64,000 nucleotides of DNA from Fluviicoccus keumensis (lineage in GTDB: Bacteria > Pseudomonadota > Gammaproteobacteria > Pseudomonadales > Moraxellaceae), in the NCBI RefSeq assembly GCF_004217445.1, contig NZ_SHKX01000018.1:26552-90551 (forward strand), read 5' to 3'. Positions 1 to 7,831 of this stretch are shown in pieces. A program made the translations under genes and the position numbers. A model generated the notes under the pieces. The model searched no databases, was not told where the DNA came from, and saw only the letters and a program-made list of their open reading frames with translations. Within the stretch, counting starts at the first letter, position 1, and the number at the start of each line of letters is the position of its first letter.

Positions 1-395
1 TCGTCTTCCGGGGACAGGGCAAACTGCCAGATGCCGTGAACCTGTTTGCCGGGAATGCGGTTGAGGGCCAGGACGGGTACGGCGGGAGGAGCGGCCAGCA
101 GTTCCGCGACCTGATCACGGAGCAAGGGGCCGATCAGGAGGCGTGTCGACGGTGTCAGCAGCGTGTCAAGAGCGGGAGAAACCTGTACCATCGCCCCGCT
201 GTCGCGGAAGTTGAGCCTCGGGCCGCCGCTGTGAGCGCCATCCGATTGATAGAATGCCGCCAGCAGGCCGTCGCGGACGGCCATGCCCGCCTTGGCGGCC
301 GGACCGCTTTGCGGCAGCAGGATGGCGATTTCCTCCGCGTTGGCGGAGCCTGCCAGCAGCATGGCCAGCATGATTCCCGAACGAATAACCGACAT
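1..395 (-). CDS. lpoA: LpoA-like (LppC family) PBP activator, N-terminal part
   Basis: This leftward gene is cut by the left window edge, so only about 131 N-terminal residues are visible. The product starts with a Sec signal peptide (MSVIRSGIMLAMLLAGSANA) and continues with IAILLPQSGPAAKAGMAV, which is the opening of the periplasmic-binding-protein-like LppC/LpoA domain. In the family, LpoA is an outer-membrane lipoprotein that activates the class A penicillin-binding protein PBP1a. I see no lipobox cysteine at the signal peptide end, so this copy may be a soluble periplasmic protein. Position next to rsmI and rnpB is the standard arrangement in gammaproteobacteria. An internal ATG at 371 would leave a signal peptide of only about 12 residues, so 395 is preferred. 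Confidence 0.85.
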   Translation of the reverse strand, partial: MSVIRSGIMLAMLLAGSANAEEIAILLPQSGPAAKAGMAVRDGLLAAFYQSDGAHSGGPRLNFRDSGAMVQVSPALDTLLTPSTRLLIGPLLRDQVAELLAAPPAVPVLALNRIPGKQVHGIWQFALSPED

Positions 396-413
396 TCCCG
401 AGCAACCCCTGTT

Positions 414-1265
414 ATGACCGGCGTACTTTATGTGGTGGCGACCCCGATTGGCAACCTGGACGACATGTCGCAACGGGCGAGGACGGTGTTGCAGCAGGTC
501 AGCCTGATTGCCGCCGAGGATACCCGTCATTCCGCCCGCCTGCTGCAACATTTTGATATCGGCACGCACTGCCAGGCGCTGCATGACCATAATGAGCAGC
601 TGCAGATAGACGGGCTGCTGGCGCGTTTGGCGGCCGGAGAGTCGATTGCGCTGATTTCGGATGCCGGAACCCCATTGATCAGCGATCCCGGTTACCGGCT
701 GGTCGCCGCCGCGCAGGCGGCCGGAATGGCAGTGTCGCCGGTGCCGGGAGCCTGCGCGGCGGTTGCCGCCTTGTCCGCGGCCGGCCTTCCCAGCGACCGG
801 TTTGTATTTGAGGGTTTTTTGGCAGCCAAATCCGCCGCCCGTCGCTCGCGCCTGGAAGCGCTGGCCGCTGAGCCCCGGACCCTGATGTTCTATGAGGCGC
901 CGCACCGTATTGTCGAGTGCCTGCGCGACATGACGGAGATCCTGGGGCCCGAACGGCGGATTACCCTGGCCCGGGAATTAACCAAGACGTTCGAGACCAT
1001 CCGCCAATTACCGGCCGCACAGATGCTGGCGTGGGTGGAGTCCGATACGAACCAGCAGCGTGGTGAAATCGTGTTGGTGGTGGAAGGGGCGCCCGAGTCG
1101 AACCGCGAGGCGGGCGACGTCGAGGCCGACGTAATGCTGGGCCGATTGCTGAAGTATCTTCCCGTGAAACAGGCCGCCCAATTGGCGGCTGAGCTGACCG
1201 GACGCCGCAAGAACGAACTGTATGACCGGGCGCTGGTGCTGCAGCGCAACCTCCAGTCGGAATGA
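414..1265 (+). CDS. rsmI: 16S rRNA (cytidine(1402)-2'-O)-methyltransferase RsmI
   Basis: The 283-residue product begins TGVLYVVATPIGNLDDMSQR and has the tetrapyrrole-methylase fold typical of RsmI: the N-terminal VVATPIGN motif, AAEDTRHSARLL, and ALISDAGTPLISDPGYRL. It uses S-adenosylmethionine to add the 2'-O-methyl group to C1402 in the ribosomal decoding centre. The open frame extends upstream to 36, but the ATG at 414 is where family similarity begins. That start is only 18 bases from the start of the divergent lpoA-like gene, and no clear ribosome binding site precedes it. Length agrees with the family. The rnpB promoter lies just beyond the stop codon. Confidence 0.95.
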   Translation: MTGVLYVVATPIGNLDDMSQRARTVLQQVSLIAAEDTRHSARLLQHFDIGTHCQALHDHNEQLQIDGLLARLAAGESIALISDAGTPLISDPGYRLVAAAQAAGMAVSPVPGACAAVAALSAAGLPSDRFVFEGFLAAKSAARRSRLEALAAEPRTLMFYEAPHRIVECLRDMTEILGPERRITLARELTKTFETIRQLPAAQMLAWVESDTNQQRGEIVLVVEGAPESNREAGDVEADVMLGRLLKYLPVKQAAQLAAELTGRRKNELYDRALVLQRNLQSE

Positions 1266-1287
1266 CGCGCATCCCGGTGGAAAGCCC

Positions 1288-1315
1288 TTGCCATTGCGGC
1301 GGATCCTGATATTCT
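1288..1315 (+). promoter_or_regulatory. Promoter of rnpB
   Basis: TTGCCA at 1288-1293 and TATTCT at 1310-1315 are separated by 16 bases, and a TG one base before the -10 makes it an extended -10 element (TGATATTCT). Transcription would begin about 1321, which is where the first pairing strand of the RNase P RNA starts. Confidence 0.7.
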
Positions 1316-1320
1316 GCGCG

Positions 1321-1678
1321 TCCGAGTCGGTCGGACGGTCGCTGCCTGCGCAAGCAGGGGGAGGAAAGTCCGGGCTTCGCAGGGCAAAGTGCCAGGTAAC
1401 GCCTGGGCGGCGTGAGCCGACGGAAAGTGCAACAGAGAGCTGAACCGCCGATGTACGGGAAACCGTGCAGGTAAGGGTGAAAAGGTGCGGTAAGAGCGCA
1501 CCGCGCACCGGGTAACCGGCTGCGGCAGGGTAAACCCCACTTGAAGCAAGACCAAATAGGCATCCAATGGCGTGGCCCGCGCTGGATGCGGGTAGGTTGC
1601 TGGAGCGCACGGGTGACCGTGCGCCTAGAGGAATGACCGTCCTCGACAGAACCCGGCTTACAGACCGACTCGGACCTT
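1321..1678 (+). ncRNA. rnpB: RNase P RNA, bacterial class A
   Basis: This is the catalytic RNA of ribonuclease P, which cleaves the 5' leader from pre-tRNAs. Diagnostic segments are visible: GGAGGAAAGTCCGGGCT near 1360 (conserved region I), the AGGGTGAAAAGGTGCGGTAAGAGC stretch split by short helices near 1473-1498, AAACCCCAC near 1532, and GAGGAATGACCGTCC followed by ACAGAACCCGGCTTA near 1627-1661. The ends pair: TCCGAGTCGGTC at 1321-1332 is complementary to GACCGACTCGGA at 1663-1674, forming helix P1. The size of about 355 nucleotides is normal. I see no clear T-tract terminator after it, so the 3' end is approximate. Confidence 0.97.
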
Positions 1679-1836
1679 ATTCCGTTGTGAAAAAACCGTG
1701 ACAAAATCGTTACAAACCCCGGGACTTAAAGTGCTTTCTCAACAAATCGCGCCATGCATTTGTTTTTAGTTTCCGGGGTCTGATGTAGTTCACATAAGTC
1801 GCTGAAAATTCAGCACAATACTTGTGTGTACGGCGC

Positions 1837-1865
1837 TTGACGCTGTTCTGTCGTCTGTCTATAGT
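1837..1865 (+). promoter_or_regulatory. Candidate main promoter of the dcw cluster
   Basis: TTGACG at 1837-1842 and TATAGT at 1860-1865 are spaced by exactly 17 bases, giving a near-consensus sigma-70 promoter about 100 bases before rsmH. The gap between rnpB and rsmH (1679-1965) holds no gene, although mraZ normally sits here. A 10-base direct repeat, AAAATTCAGC, flanks the promoter at 1805-1814 and 1881-1890. The upstream copy is part of the palindrome GCTGAAAATTCAGC at 1801-1814. Confidence 0.65.
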
Positions 1866-1965
1866 TTGCCGCTTGTCGGAAAAATTCAGCTCTTCGGTCA
1901 GGCAGGGTTCGGACCGGGGCGTTTTTTCTATTTTTTGTGCCAGCCCCCGCACTTTTGGCGCGACT

Positions 1966-2907
1966 ATGAGCAGCCCTTTCGTACATCAAACCGTTTTGCT
2001 GGAAGAGACCGTACAGGCTGTGCTCGGCGCCACCGACGGCGTTTATATCGACGCCACGTTTGGTCGTGGCGGTCATTCCCGCGAATTGCTCTCCCGCTTG
2101 TCCCCGATAGCCACACTCATCGCCTTTGACAAGGATCCGGAAGCCATAGCCTGCGGTCAGGCCATGGCAGGCGCTGATCCTCGTTTGGTGATGGTGCACG
2201 GCAGCTTCGCAGACTTGGCGGCGGTTGTTGAGGCGCGCGGCCTGACGGGCCGGATTGACGGCATCATGGCGGATCTTGGCGTTTCCTCGCCGCAACTGGA
2301 TGATGCCTCGCGCGGTTTCAGTTTCATGAGTGACGGTCCGCTGGACATGCGCATGAACCCCCAGGCAGGGCTTTCCGCCGCGCAGTGGATCGCGTCGGTC
2401 GGAGAACAGGAGCTGGCGGACGTTATCTATCAATATGGCGAAGAGCGCCACAGTCGCCGCATCGCCCGCGCCATCAAGCAAAGCCCCGAACCATTGCAGA
2501 CCACTCGCCAGTTGGCGGAGCTGGTCGCCGCCGCGCATCCGGCGTGGGAGCGGCACAAGCATCCCGCCACCCGCACGTTTCAGGCGATCCGGATAGCAGT
2601 CAATCACGAGCTGGATGATGTCGCGGCCTTTCTGCCGGATGCAATGTCAGCATTGAAGCCTGGCGGCAAACTGGCGGTCATCAGCTTCCATTCGCTGGAG
2701 GACAGGCTGGTCAAGCAGTTCTTCCGTCGGTTGGTCAAGGGAGAGGCAGATGACTTGCCTCGTGACTTTCCCATTCGTGTGGCCGATTTTCAGCCACTCG
2801 CGAAACTGTTGGGCAAGATCGATCCTCCCAGGGATGAAATCATGCAGAATCCGCGCGCCCGCAGCGCACACCTGCGCGTGGCGCTGAAGCTGGAGGCCCA
2901 GTCGTGA
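1966..2907 (+). CDS. rsmH: 16S rRNA (cytosine(1402)-N4)-methyltransferase RsmH
   Basis: RsmH (MraW) adds the N4-methyl group to C1402 of 16S rRNA, the same nucleotide that RsmI modifies. The 313-residue product begins SSPFVHQTVLLEETVQAV and contains the SAM-binding signature YIDATFGRGGHSRELL, the acidic IAFDKDPEAI, and DLGVSSPQLDDASRGFSF, all typical of the family. The C-terminus GKLAVISFHSLEDRLVKQFF is also diagnostic. The frame is open back to 1822, but the ATG at 1966 matches the family start. It is the first gene of the dcw cluster here because mraZ is missing. It overlaps ftsL by four bases. Confidence 0.97.
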   Translation: MSSPFVHQTVLLEETVQAVLGATDGVYIDATFGRGGHSRELLSRLSPIATLIAFDKDPEAIACGQAMAGADPRLVMVHGSFADLAAVVEARGLTGRIDGIMADLGVSSPQLDDASRGFSFMSDGPLDMRMNPQAGLSAAQWIASVGEQELADVIYQYGEERHSRRIARAIKQSPEPLQTTRQLAELVAAAHPAWERHKHPATRTFQAIRIAVNHELDDVAAFLPDAMSALKPGGKLAVISFHSLEDRLVKQFFRRLVKGEADDLPRDFPIRVADFQPLAKLLGKIDPPRDEIMQNPRARSAHLRVALKLEAQS

Positions 2908-3203
2908 TCGAATTATTGAAGCGCAGTTTCAAGCCGAATTTCAGCGCGATTGTCGTGGCGGCGCTGGTGGTCGGTCTGGTCGGTTCCGCCGTCTCGGTGG
3001 CCTACAGCGTTCACCATGCCCGCCTCAAGTTGCAGGACCTGCAGCGGCTGGATGAAGAAAAGAACCGTCTCGATGTGGAGTGGGGCCAGTTACTGCTGGA
3101 GCAGCACGCCTGGGGCTCCTATGGTCGCATCGGCAAGCTGGGGGCGGAAGAGTTGCAGATGATTCCGCCGCCGCCCCAGACCGTGGTCATGGTGCAGCAA
3201 TAA
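2904..3203 (+). CDS. ftsL: Cell division protein FtsL
   Basis: FtsL is a small bitopic inner-membrane protein that forms the FtsQLB subcomplex and helps switch on septal peptidoglycan synthesis by FtsWI. The 99-residue product has a short cytoplasmic N-terminus, one membrane segment at about residues 14-34 (FSAIVVAALVVGLVGSAVSV), then a periplasmic coiled coil of the LQRLDEEKNRLDVEW type. The C-terminal stretch ending in IPPPPQTVVMVQQ is typical of pseudomonad-like FtsL. The start is GTG and overlaps the rsmH stop (GTGA). The stop codon overlaps the ftsI start (TAATG), so translation is probably coupled. Confidence 0.93.
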   Translation: MIELLKRSFKPNFSAIVVAALVVGLVGSAVSVAYSVHHARLKLQDLQRLDEEKNRLDVEWGQLLLEQHAWGSYGRIGKLGAEELQMIPPPPQTVVMVQQ

Positions 3204-5002
3204 TGAAGAACAGCAAAGCTTCGGCCCGTTCCCCGGTCGCTGCGGATGTCAGCTTTCCCGGCCGCCACAAGGTCTTGGTCTGGATGCTTGGCGTCCTGTT
3301 TTTGGGCATGGTGGTGCGTGCGGTCTACCTGCATGTGATTGACCGGGATTTCCTGAAGCGTCAGGGCGACGCCCGCATGTTGCGCAAGGAAACCTTGGCA
3401 GCCCATCGCGGCATGATCATGGACCGTAATGGCGTCCCGCTGGCGGTAAGCACGCCGGTGGTGTCGCTGTGGGTCAACCCCAAGGACCTCAAGGAGCTGG
3501 AGCATCCGGCAAATCCCCGGCAAAAGCCGCGTATCCTGGATGTGGCGGAGTTGGCGCGGGCCATCGGCATGGAGCCCGGCGCGCTGCAGGACAAGCTGGA
3601 CCGGAATGCCAACAAGGAGTTTTTCTATCTGAAGCGCCATTTGGCGCCGGATGTCGCGCAAGTCGTGCTGGATCGGGGCTTTCCCGGTGTCTACGGCATG
3701 AACGAATACAAGCGCTATTACCCCGAAGGGGAGAGCGCGTCCCATATCATCGGCTTTACCGATCTGGATGACCACGGCAAGGAAGGCCTGGAGTTGGCGC
3801 TGGAGCAGGAGTTGCAGGGCAAGCCAGGCCAGCAACTGGTGCTCCGTGATCTCAAGGGCCAGAAGGTCAAGGATATCGCCCGTGTCCGCCCTGCGGTTCC
3901 CGGCAAGGATATCGAGCTGAGCTTTGACTCGCGCGTGCAGTACATTGCCTACCGTGAGCTGGCGGCGGCGGTGACCGAGCATGGCGCCAAGGCGGGGATT
4001 GCCGTCGCCTTGGATGTGGAGACCGGCGAGGTGCTGGCGATGGCCAACCTGCCGGGTTACAACCCCAATAACCGGATGGGGGTGGCGGTGGACAGCCTGC
4101 GCAACCGTGCGGCGACAGACATGTTCGAGCCGGGTTCCACCATGAAGATTTTCACGGTGTCGGCGGGGCTGGAAAGCGGCAAGTACACGCCGTCCAGCCG
4201 TTTCAATACCAATCCGGGCACATATACGGTCTATAACAAGACCATCCGTGATCATGAAAACTATGGTGTCATCGATATGGGCACCATCATTACCAAATCC
4301 AGTAACGTCGGGGCGGCGCAGATTGCCTTGTCGCTGCCGCGCGAGACCCTGCCGACCTTCTTCGACCGATTCGGATTTGGCCGCGTGACCGGCAGCGGCT
4401 TTCCCGGCGAGAGTCGCGGCCGCATCCAGCCGCCCGAGCGCTGGAATCCGGTTGAAATCGCCACCATGTCCTACGGTTACGGCATAACCGTCACCGCGCT
4501 GCAGTTGGCGCATGCCTACGCCACCGTTGCGGCCGGGGGCATTGAGCGACCGGTCAGCTTCAAGAAGGTGGGTGGTGTGGTGCCGGGCAAGCGCATCCTG
4601 AGCGAAAAGATCGCCGCCGAGCTTTTGCCGATGATGGAGTCGGTCGTTTCGTCGGATGGTACGGCCTTGAAGGCGGCTATCCCCGGTTATCGTGTGGCGG
4701 GCAAGACCGGCACCGCGCACAAGGCTACCGGCGGCGGCTACGCGGCGAACGATTACATGTCCCTGTTCGTGGGGGTGGCTCCGGTTTCGCACCCGAAAGT
4801 GGTGATGGCGGTGATTATTGATAATCCCACCAAGGGTTCTTACTACGGCGGTCTGGTTGCGGCCCCGGTCTTTTCCAAGGTCATGGCGGAAGCCCTGCGT
4901 CTGATGAATGTTCCGACAGACAAGCCTCTGGAGCCGCCGCCTCCTGTCCCTGCGGAGCGCTCGCTGCCTTCCGACCTGCCGCCGGTGCGGGGGAAAACAT
5001 GA
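3203..5002 (+). CDS. ftsI: Septal peptidoglycan transpeptidase FtsI (PBP3)
   Basis: FtsI is the class B penicillin-binding protein that cross-links septal peptidoglycan together with FtsW. The 599-residue product has a short cytoplasmic tail and one membrane anchor at about residues 24-44 (VLVWMLGVLFLGMVVRAVYL). A PBP dimerisation domain and a transpeptidase domain follow. The active-site motifs are intact: STMK with catalytic Ser312, SSN at 366-368, and KTGT starting at Lys501. The C-terminal tail is proline rich. The upstream in-frame extension to 3080 lies inside ftsL and is not used; the ATG at 3203 overlaps the ftsL stop by one base. Confidence 0.97.
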   Translation: MKNSKASARSPVAADVSFPGRHKVLVWMLGVLFLGMVVRAVYLHVIDRDFLKRQGDARMLRKETLAAHRGMIMDRNGVPLAVSTPVVSLWVNPKDLKELEHPANPRQKPRILDVAELARAIGMEPGALQDKLDRNANKEFFYLKRHLAPDVAQVVLDRGFPGVYGMNEYKRYYPEGESASHIIGFTDLDDHGKEGLELALEQELQGKPGQQLVLRDLKGQKVKDIARVRPAVPGKDIELSFDSRVQYIAYRELAAAVTEHGAKAGIAVALDVETGEVLAMANLPGYNPNNRMGVAVDSLRNRAATDMFEPGSTMKIFTVSAGLESGKYTPSSRFNTNPGTYTVYNKTIRDHENYGVIDMGTIITKSSNVGAAQIALSLPRETLPTFFDRFGFGRVTGSGFPGESRGRIQPPERWNPVEIATMSYGYGITVTALQLAHAYATVAAGGIERPVSFKKVGGVVPGKRILSEKIAAELLPMMESVVSSDGTALKAAIPGYRVAGKTGTAHKATGGGYAANDYMSLFVGVAPVSHPKVVMAVIIDNPTKGSYYGGLVAAPVFSKVMAEALRLMNVPTDKPLEPPPPVPAERSLPSDLPPVRGKT

Positions 5003-6495
5003 TCTGTCTGGGAGACCTCTTTCCGGAAGCGCCCGCGCAATACCATGCGATCCCGGTGCTTGCCCTGACGGCGGACAGTCGCAAAGTGACGCCCGGCGCC
5101 GTCTTTCTGGCGCTCCGGGGGCTGCAGCATGATGCCCGCGCCTTCATTCCCCAGGCGGTCGCGCAAGGGGCTGCGGCCGTTCTGGCCGAGGGGCACGGTG
5201 ACAGCGTGGAGGCCGGCGTCCCGGTAATCGGCGTTACTGATCTGTCCATCCGCTTGGGCGAAATCGCCGCGCGCTTTTTCGGTCACCCCAGTCAGTCACT
5301 GCGGGTTCTGGCGGTGACCGGGACCAATGGCAAGACCAGCACCGCCCAATTGCTGGCCCATGCCTGTGAGGCGCTGCAAATACGAGCCGGCGTCCTCGGG
5401 ACGTTGGGCAACGGTCTGGTCGGATCTGTCGAGCCTTCTACCCATACGACCCTGGATGCCTTGCAGTTACAGGCCAAGTTGGCGTCCTTCCGGGATGCTG
5501 GGGCGAACGTGGTCGCCATGGAGGCCAGCTCGCACGGGCTTGAGCAGGGACGATTGAACGCCACAGCCATAGAAACGGCGATTTTTACCAATCTCACGCG
5601 CGATCATCTGGATTACCACGGGGATATGACGGCGTATCGGGATGCCAAGGCGCGGCTGTTCCGCTGGCCCGGTCTGCGCACCGTGATTCTTAACGAAGAC
5701 GATCCGGTGTCGGCGTTTTACCGGCAACAGGTGGCGCCCGGAGTCCGTGTCTGGACGTATAGTCAACGCCCGGATGCGCTGGCGGATTTTGTGGCGCTTT
5801 CGGTCATGCCTTCTCTGGAAGGCCTGCAGCTGCGGGTGTCGACCCCACAAGGCGAGGTGATGCTGAAGACGCGTCTGCTGGGTCGCTTCAATGTCAGCAA
5901 TCTGCTGGCAGTGCTCGCGGGGTTGCTGAGCCTGGATATCGCGCTGCCCGCCGCCACCGCTGCCCTGGAGGCTGTCCAGCCTGTGCGGGGACGCATGGAA
6001 TGCTTCAGCGCCAGGGGTATAACGGCCGTCGTTGACTACGCCCATACTCCCGATGCCCTGGAAAAAGTGCTGCTGACCCTGCGTGAACATGTTCAGGGAC
6101 AGCTGTGGTGTGTCTTTGGTTGCGGCGGCGACAGGGATCCCGGCAAGCGGTCGATGATGGGCGCCATTTCCGCCCGGTTGGCCGACCGGGTGATGGTAAC
6201 GTCCGACAACCCGCGCAGTGAGTCCCCGGATGACATTATCGAAACGATTGTCAGCGGCATTGGGGAAGGTGACCGCCCGCGCGTCCAGGTGTGCGGCGAC
6301 CGTCGTGTTGCGATCGCCGCCGTATTGCGCGAAGCCGCGCCCGGCGATTTGGTGTTGGTGGCTGGCAAGGGGCACGAAGACTATCAGGAAGTGAAGGGCG
6401 TCCGGTATCACTTTGATGATGCGGAGGAGGTTCGGCGCGGCTTGGGCTTGATGCCTGACAATAATAATGACTCAGGGGGCGCAAATGCGGTTTAG
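4999..6495 (+). CDS. murE: UDP-MurNAc-L-Ala-D-Glu:meso-diaminopimelate ligase MurE
   Basis: MurE adds the third residue of the peptidoglycan stem peptide in the cytoplasm, using ATP. The 498-residue product has the Mur ligase ATP-binding loop GTNGKTS at residues 108-114. It also has the substrate-selecting motif DNPR at 403-406, which in the family indicates meso-diaminopimelate rather than lysine. That fits a Gram-negative wall. The central domain contains MEASSHGLEQGRL and FTNLTRDHLDYHG, both typical. The start overlaps the ftsI stop (ATGA). Confidence 0.97.
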   Translation: MICLGDLFPEAPAQYHAIPVLALTADSRKVTPGAVFLALRGLQHDARAFIPQAVAQGAAAVLAEGHGDSVEAGVPVIGVTDLSIRLGEIAARFFGHPSQSLRVLAVTGTNGKTSTAQLLAHACEALQIRAGVLGTLGNGLVGSVEPSTHTTLDALQLQAKLASFRDAGANVVAMEASSHGLEQGRLNATAIETAIFTNLTRDHLDYHGDMTAYRDAKARLFRWPGLRTVILNEDDPVSAFYRQQVAPGVRVWTYSQRPDALADFVALSVMPSLEGLQLRVSTPQGEVMLKTRLLGRFNVSNLLAVLAGLLSLDIALPAATAALEAVQPVRGRMECFSARGITAVVDYAHTPDALEKVLLTLREHVQGQLWCVFGCGGDRDPGKRSMMGAISARLADRVMVTSDNPRSESPDDIIETIVSGIGEGDRPRVQVCGDRRVAIAAVLREAAPGDLVLVAGKGHEDYQEVKGVRYHFDDAEEVRRGLGLMPDNNNDSGGANAV

Positions 6496-7831
6496 CACGA
6501 TAGCCGATGTCACCGGCGGGATCCTGCGTGGTCAGGATGGAAACGCCACAACATTTTCGACGGATACCCGGCAGTTGTCCGCCGGTGATTTTTTTGTGGC
6601 CCTGAGCGGTGAGAATTTTGACGCCAACGCCTTTGTGCTCAAGGCGGCGGAGCAGGGAGCCAGTGGTGCGCTGGTGTCGCGCTTGTCGCCGGATGTCCCC
6701 CTGCCGCAAATAGTGGTGACCGATACTCGCGAGGCCCTGGGGCGGTTGGCTCGCGCCTGGCGGGAGCAATTTGATCCGGTTCGGGTGGCGATTACCGGCA
6801 GCAGCGGGAAAACCACGACGAAAGAAATGGTGGCAAGTATTTTCCGGCAGGCGGGCGAAACGCTGGCGACGCTGGGCAACAAGAATAACGAGATCGGGGT
6901 GCCGTTGACCTTGCTCCGCCTGCAGGCCGGGCATCAGTACGGCGTGTTCGAGCTGGGTGCAAATCATCGTGGTGAGATTGCGTACACCAGTGGTCTGGTG
7001 CAGCCGCATGCCGCCGTGATCAACAATGTCGGCACCGCGCATCTTGAGGGTTTTGGCAGCCGGCAGGGGATCGCCGAGGCCAAGGGAGAAATCTTCAGCG
7101 GGCTGATGCCGGGAGGCGTGGCGGTCATCAATCTGGATGACGATTTTGCCGATTACCATCGTTCCCTGAATACGGGTCGCCGCATTCTGACGTTCTCGGT
7201 CAATCACGCCGCGGATGTCACGGCGTCAGGTGCCCGGATGTTGCCGGGCGGCGCCTGGGCGTTTGATCTTCATCTGGATGGCCAGGTGTTGCCGGTCGCC
7301 TTGTGCGTGCTGGGCCGTCACAATGTCGGCAATGCCTTGGCGGCGGCTGCGCTGGCCCTGGCTTGCGGTATTCCTCCCGAGAAAATCCGCACCGGTCTGG
7401 AAGATGCCAAGGCCGCGCCCGGTCGTCTGGAGTTGCATACCTGCGGCAATCTGGCCGTGATTGATGATACCTACAACGCCAATCCGGGATCGATGAAAGC
7501 AGCGATTGACATGCTGGCGGCCTGCGATGGCCGTCGCATCGCCATTCTGGGCGGCATGGGCGAGCTGGGTGACGGTGCGCCCGAGTTGCATGCGGATGTC
7601 GGCCGTTACGCCCGCGAACAAGGTCTTGACCTCCTGCTTGCGGTCGGTCATTTCCATGAACATACCCTCCGTGGTTTTGGTGAAGGCGCTGTCCAGGGCT
7701 TTGCCACGCAGGATGAGTTGCTGGCGGCCCTGCCGGCCATCATTTCCGGACCGGCGACCGTGCTGGTCAAGGGTTCTCGCAGCGCCCGCATGGAGCGGGT
7801 CGTCCAAAAATTGATTGAGGAGCGACGCTGA
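6485..7831 (+). CDS. murF: UDP-MurNAc-tripeptide:D-Ala-D-Ala ligase MurF
   Basis: MurF finishes the cytoplasmic stem peptide by adding D-alanyl-D-alanine. The 448-residue product carries the ATP loop GSSGKTT at residues 105-111, followed by LGNKNNEIGVPLTLL and ELGANHRGEI, which are characteristic of MurF. The family end motif VLVKGSRSARMERVV is present. An in-frame ATG also exists at 6467, but the ATG at 6485 is preferred because a strong AGGGGG ribosome binding site sits seven bases before it and the protein then begins in the family way (MRFSTIADVTGG). It overlaps the end of murE by 11 bases. Confidence 0.96.
   Translation: MRFSTIADVTGGILRGQDGNATTFSTDTRQLSAGDFFVALSGENFDANAFVLKAAEQGASGALVSRLSPDVPLPQIVVTDTREALGRLARAWREQFDPVRVAITGSSGKTTTKEMVASIFRQAGETLATLGNKNNEIGVPLTLLRLQAGHQYGVFELGANHRGEIAYTSGLVQPHAAVINNVGTAHLEGFGSRQGIAEAKGEIFSGLMPGGVAVINLDDDFADYHRSLNTGRRILTFSVNHAADVTASGARMLPGGAWAFDLHLDGQVLPVALCVLGRHNVGNALAAAALALACGIPPEKIRTGLEDAKAAPGRLELHTCGNLAVIDDTYNANPGSMKAAIDMLAACDGRRIAILGGMGELGDGAPELHADVGRYAREQGLDLLLAVGHFHEHTLRGFGEGAVQGFATQDELLAALPAIISGPATVLVKGSRSARMERVVQKLIEERR

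Noticed and set aside
1222..1443. Short plus-strand frame entering the RNase P RNA region
   Set aside because: It overlaps the rsmI end and conserved rnpB sequence and has no protein similarity.
3119..4792. 557-codon minus-strand frame opposite ftsI
   Set aside because: The translation is rich in His, Arg and Gln in the way of antisense frames, while ftsI motifs on the plus strand are complete.
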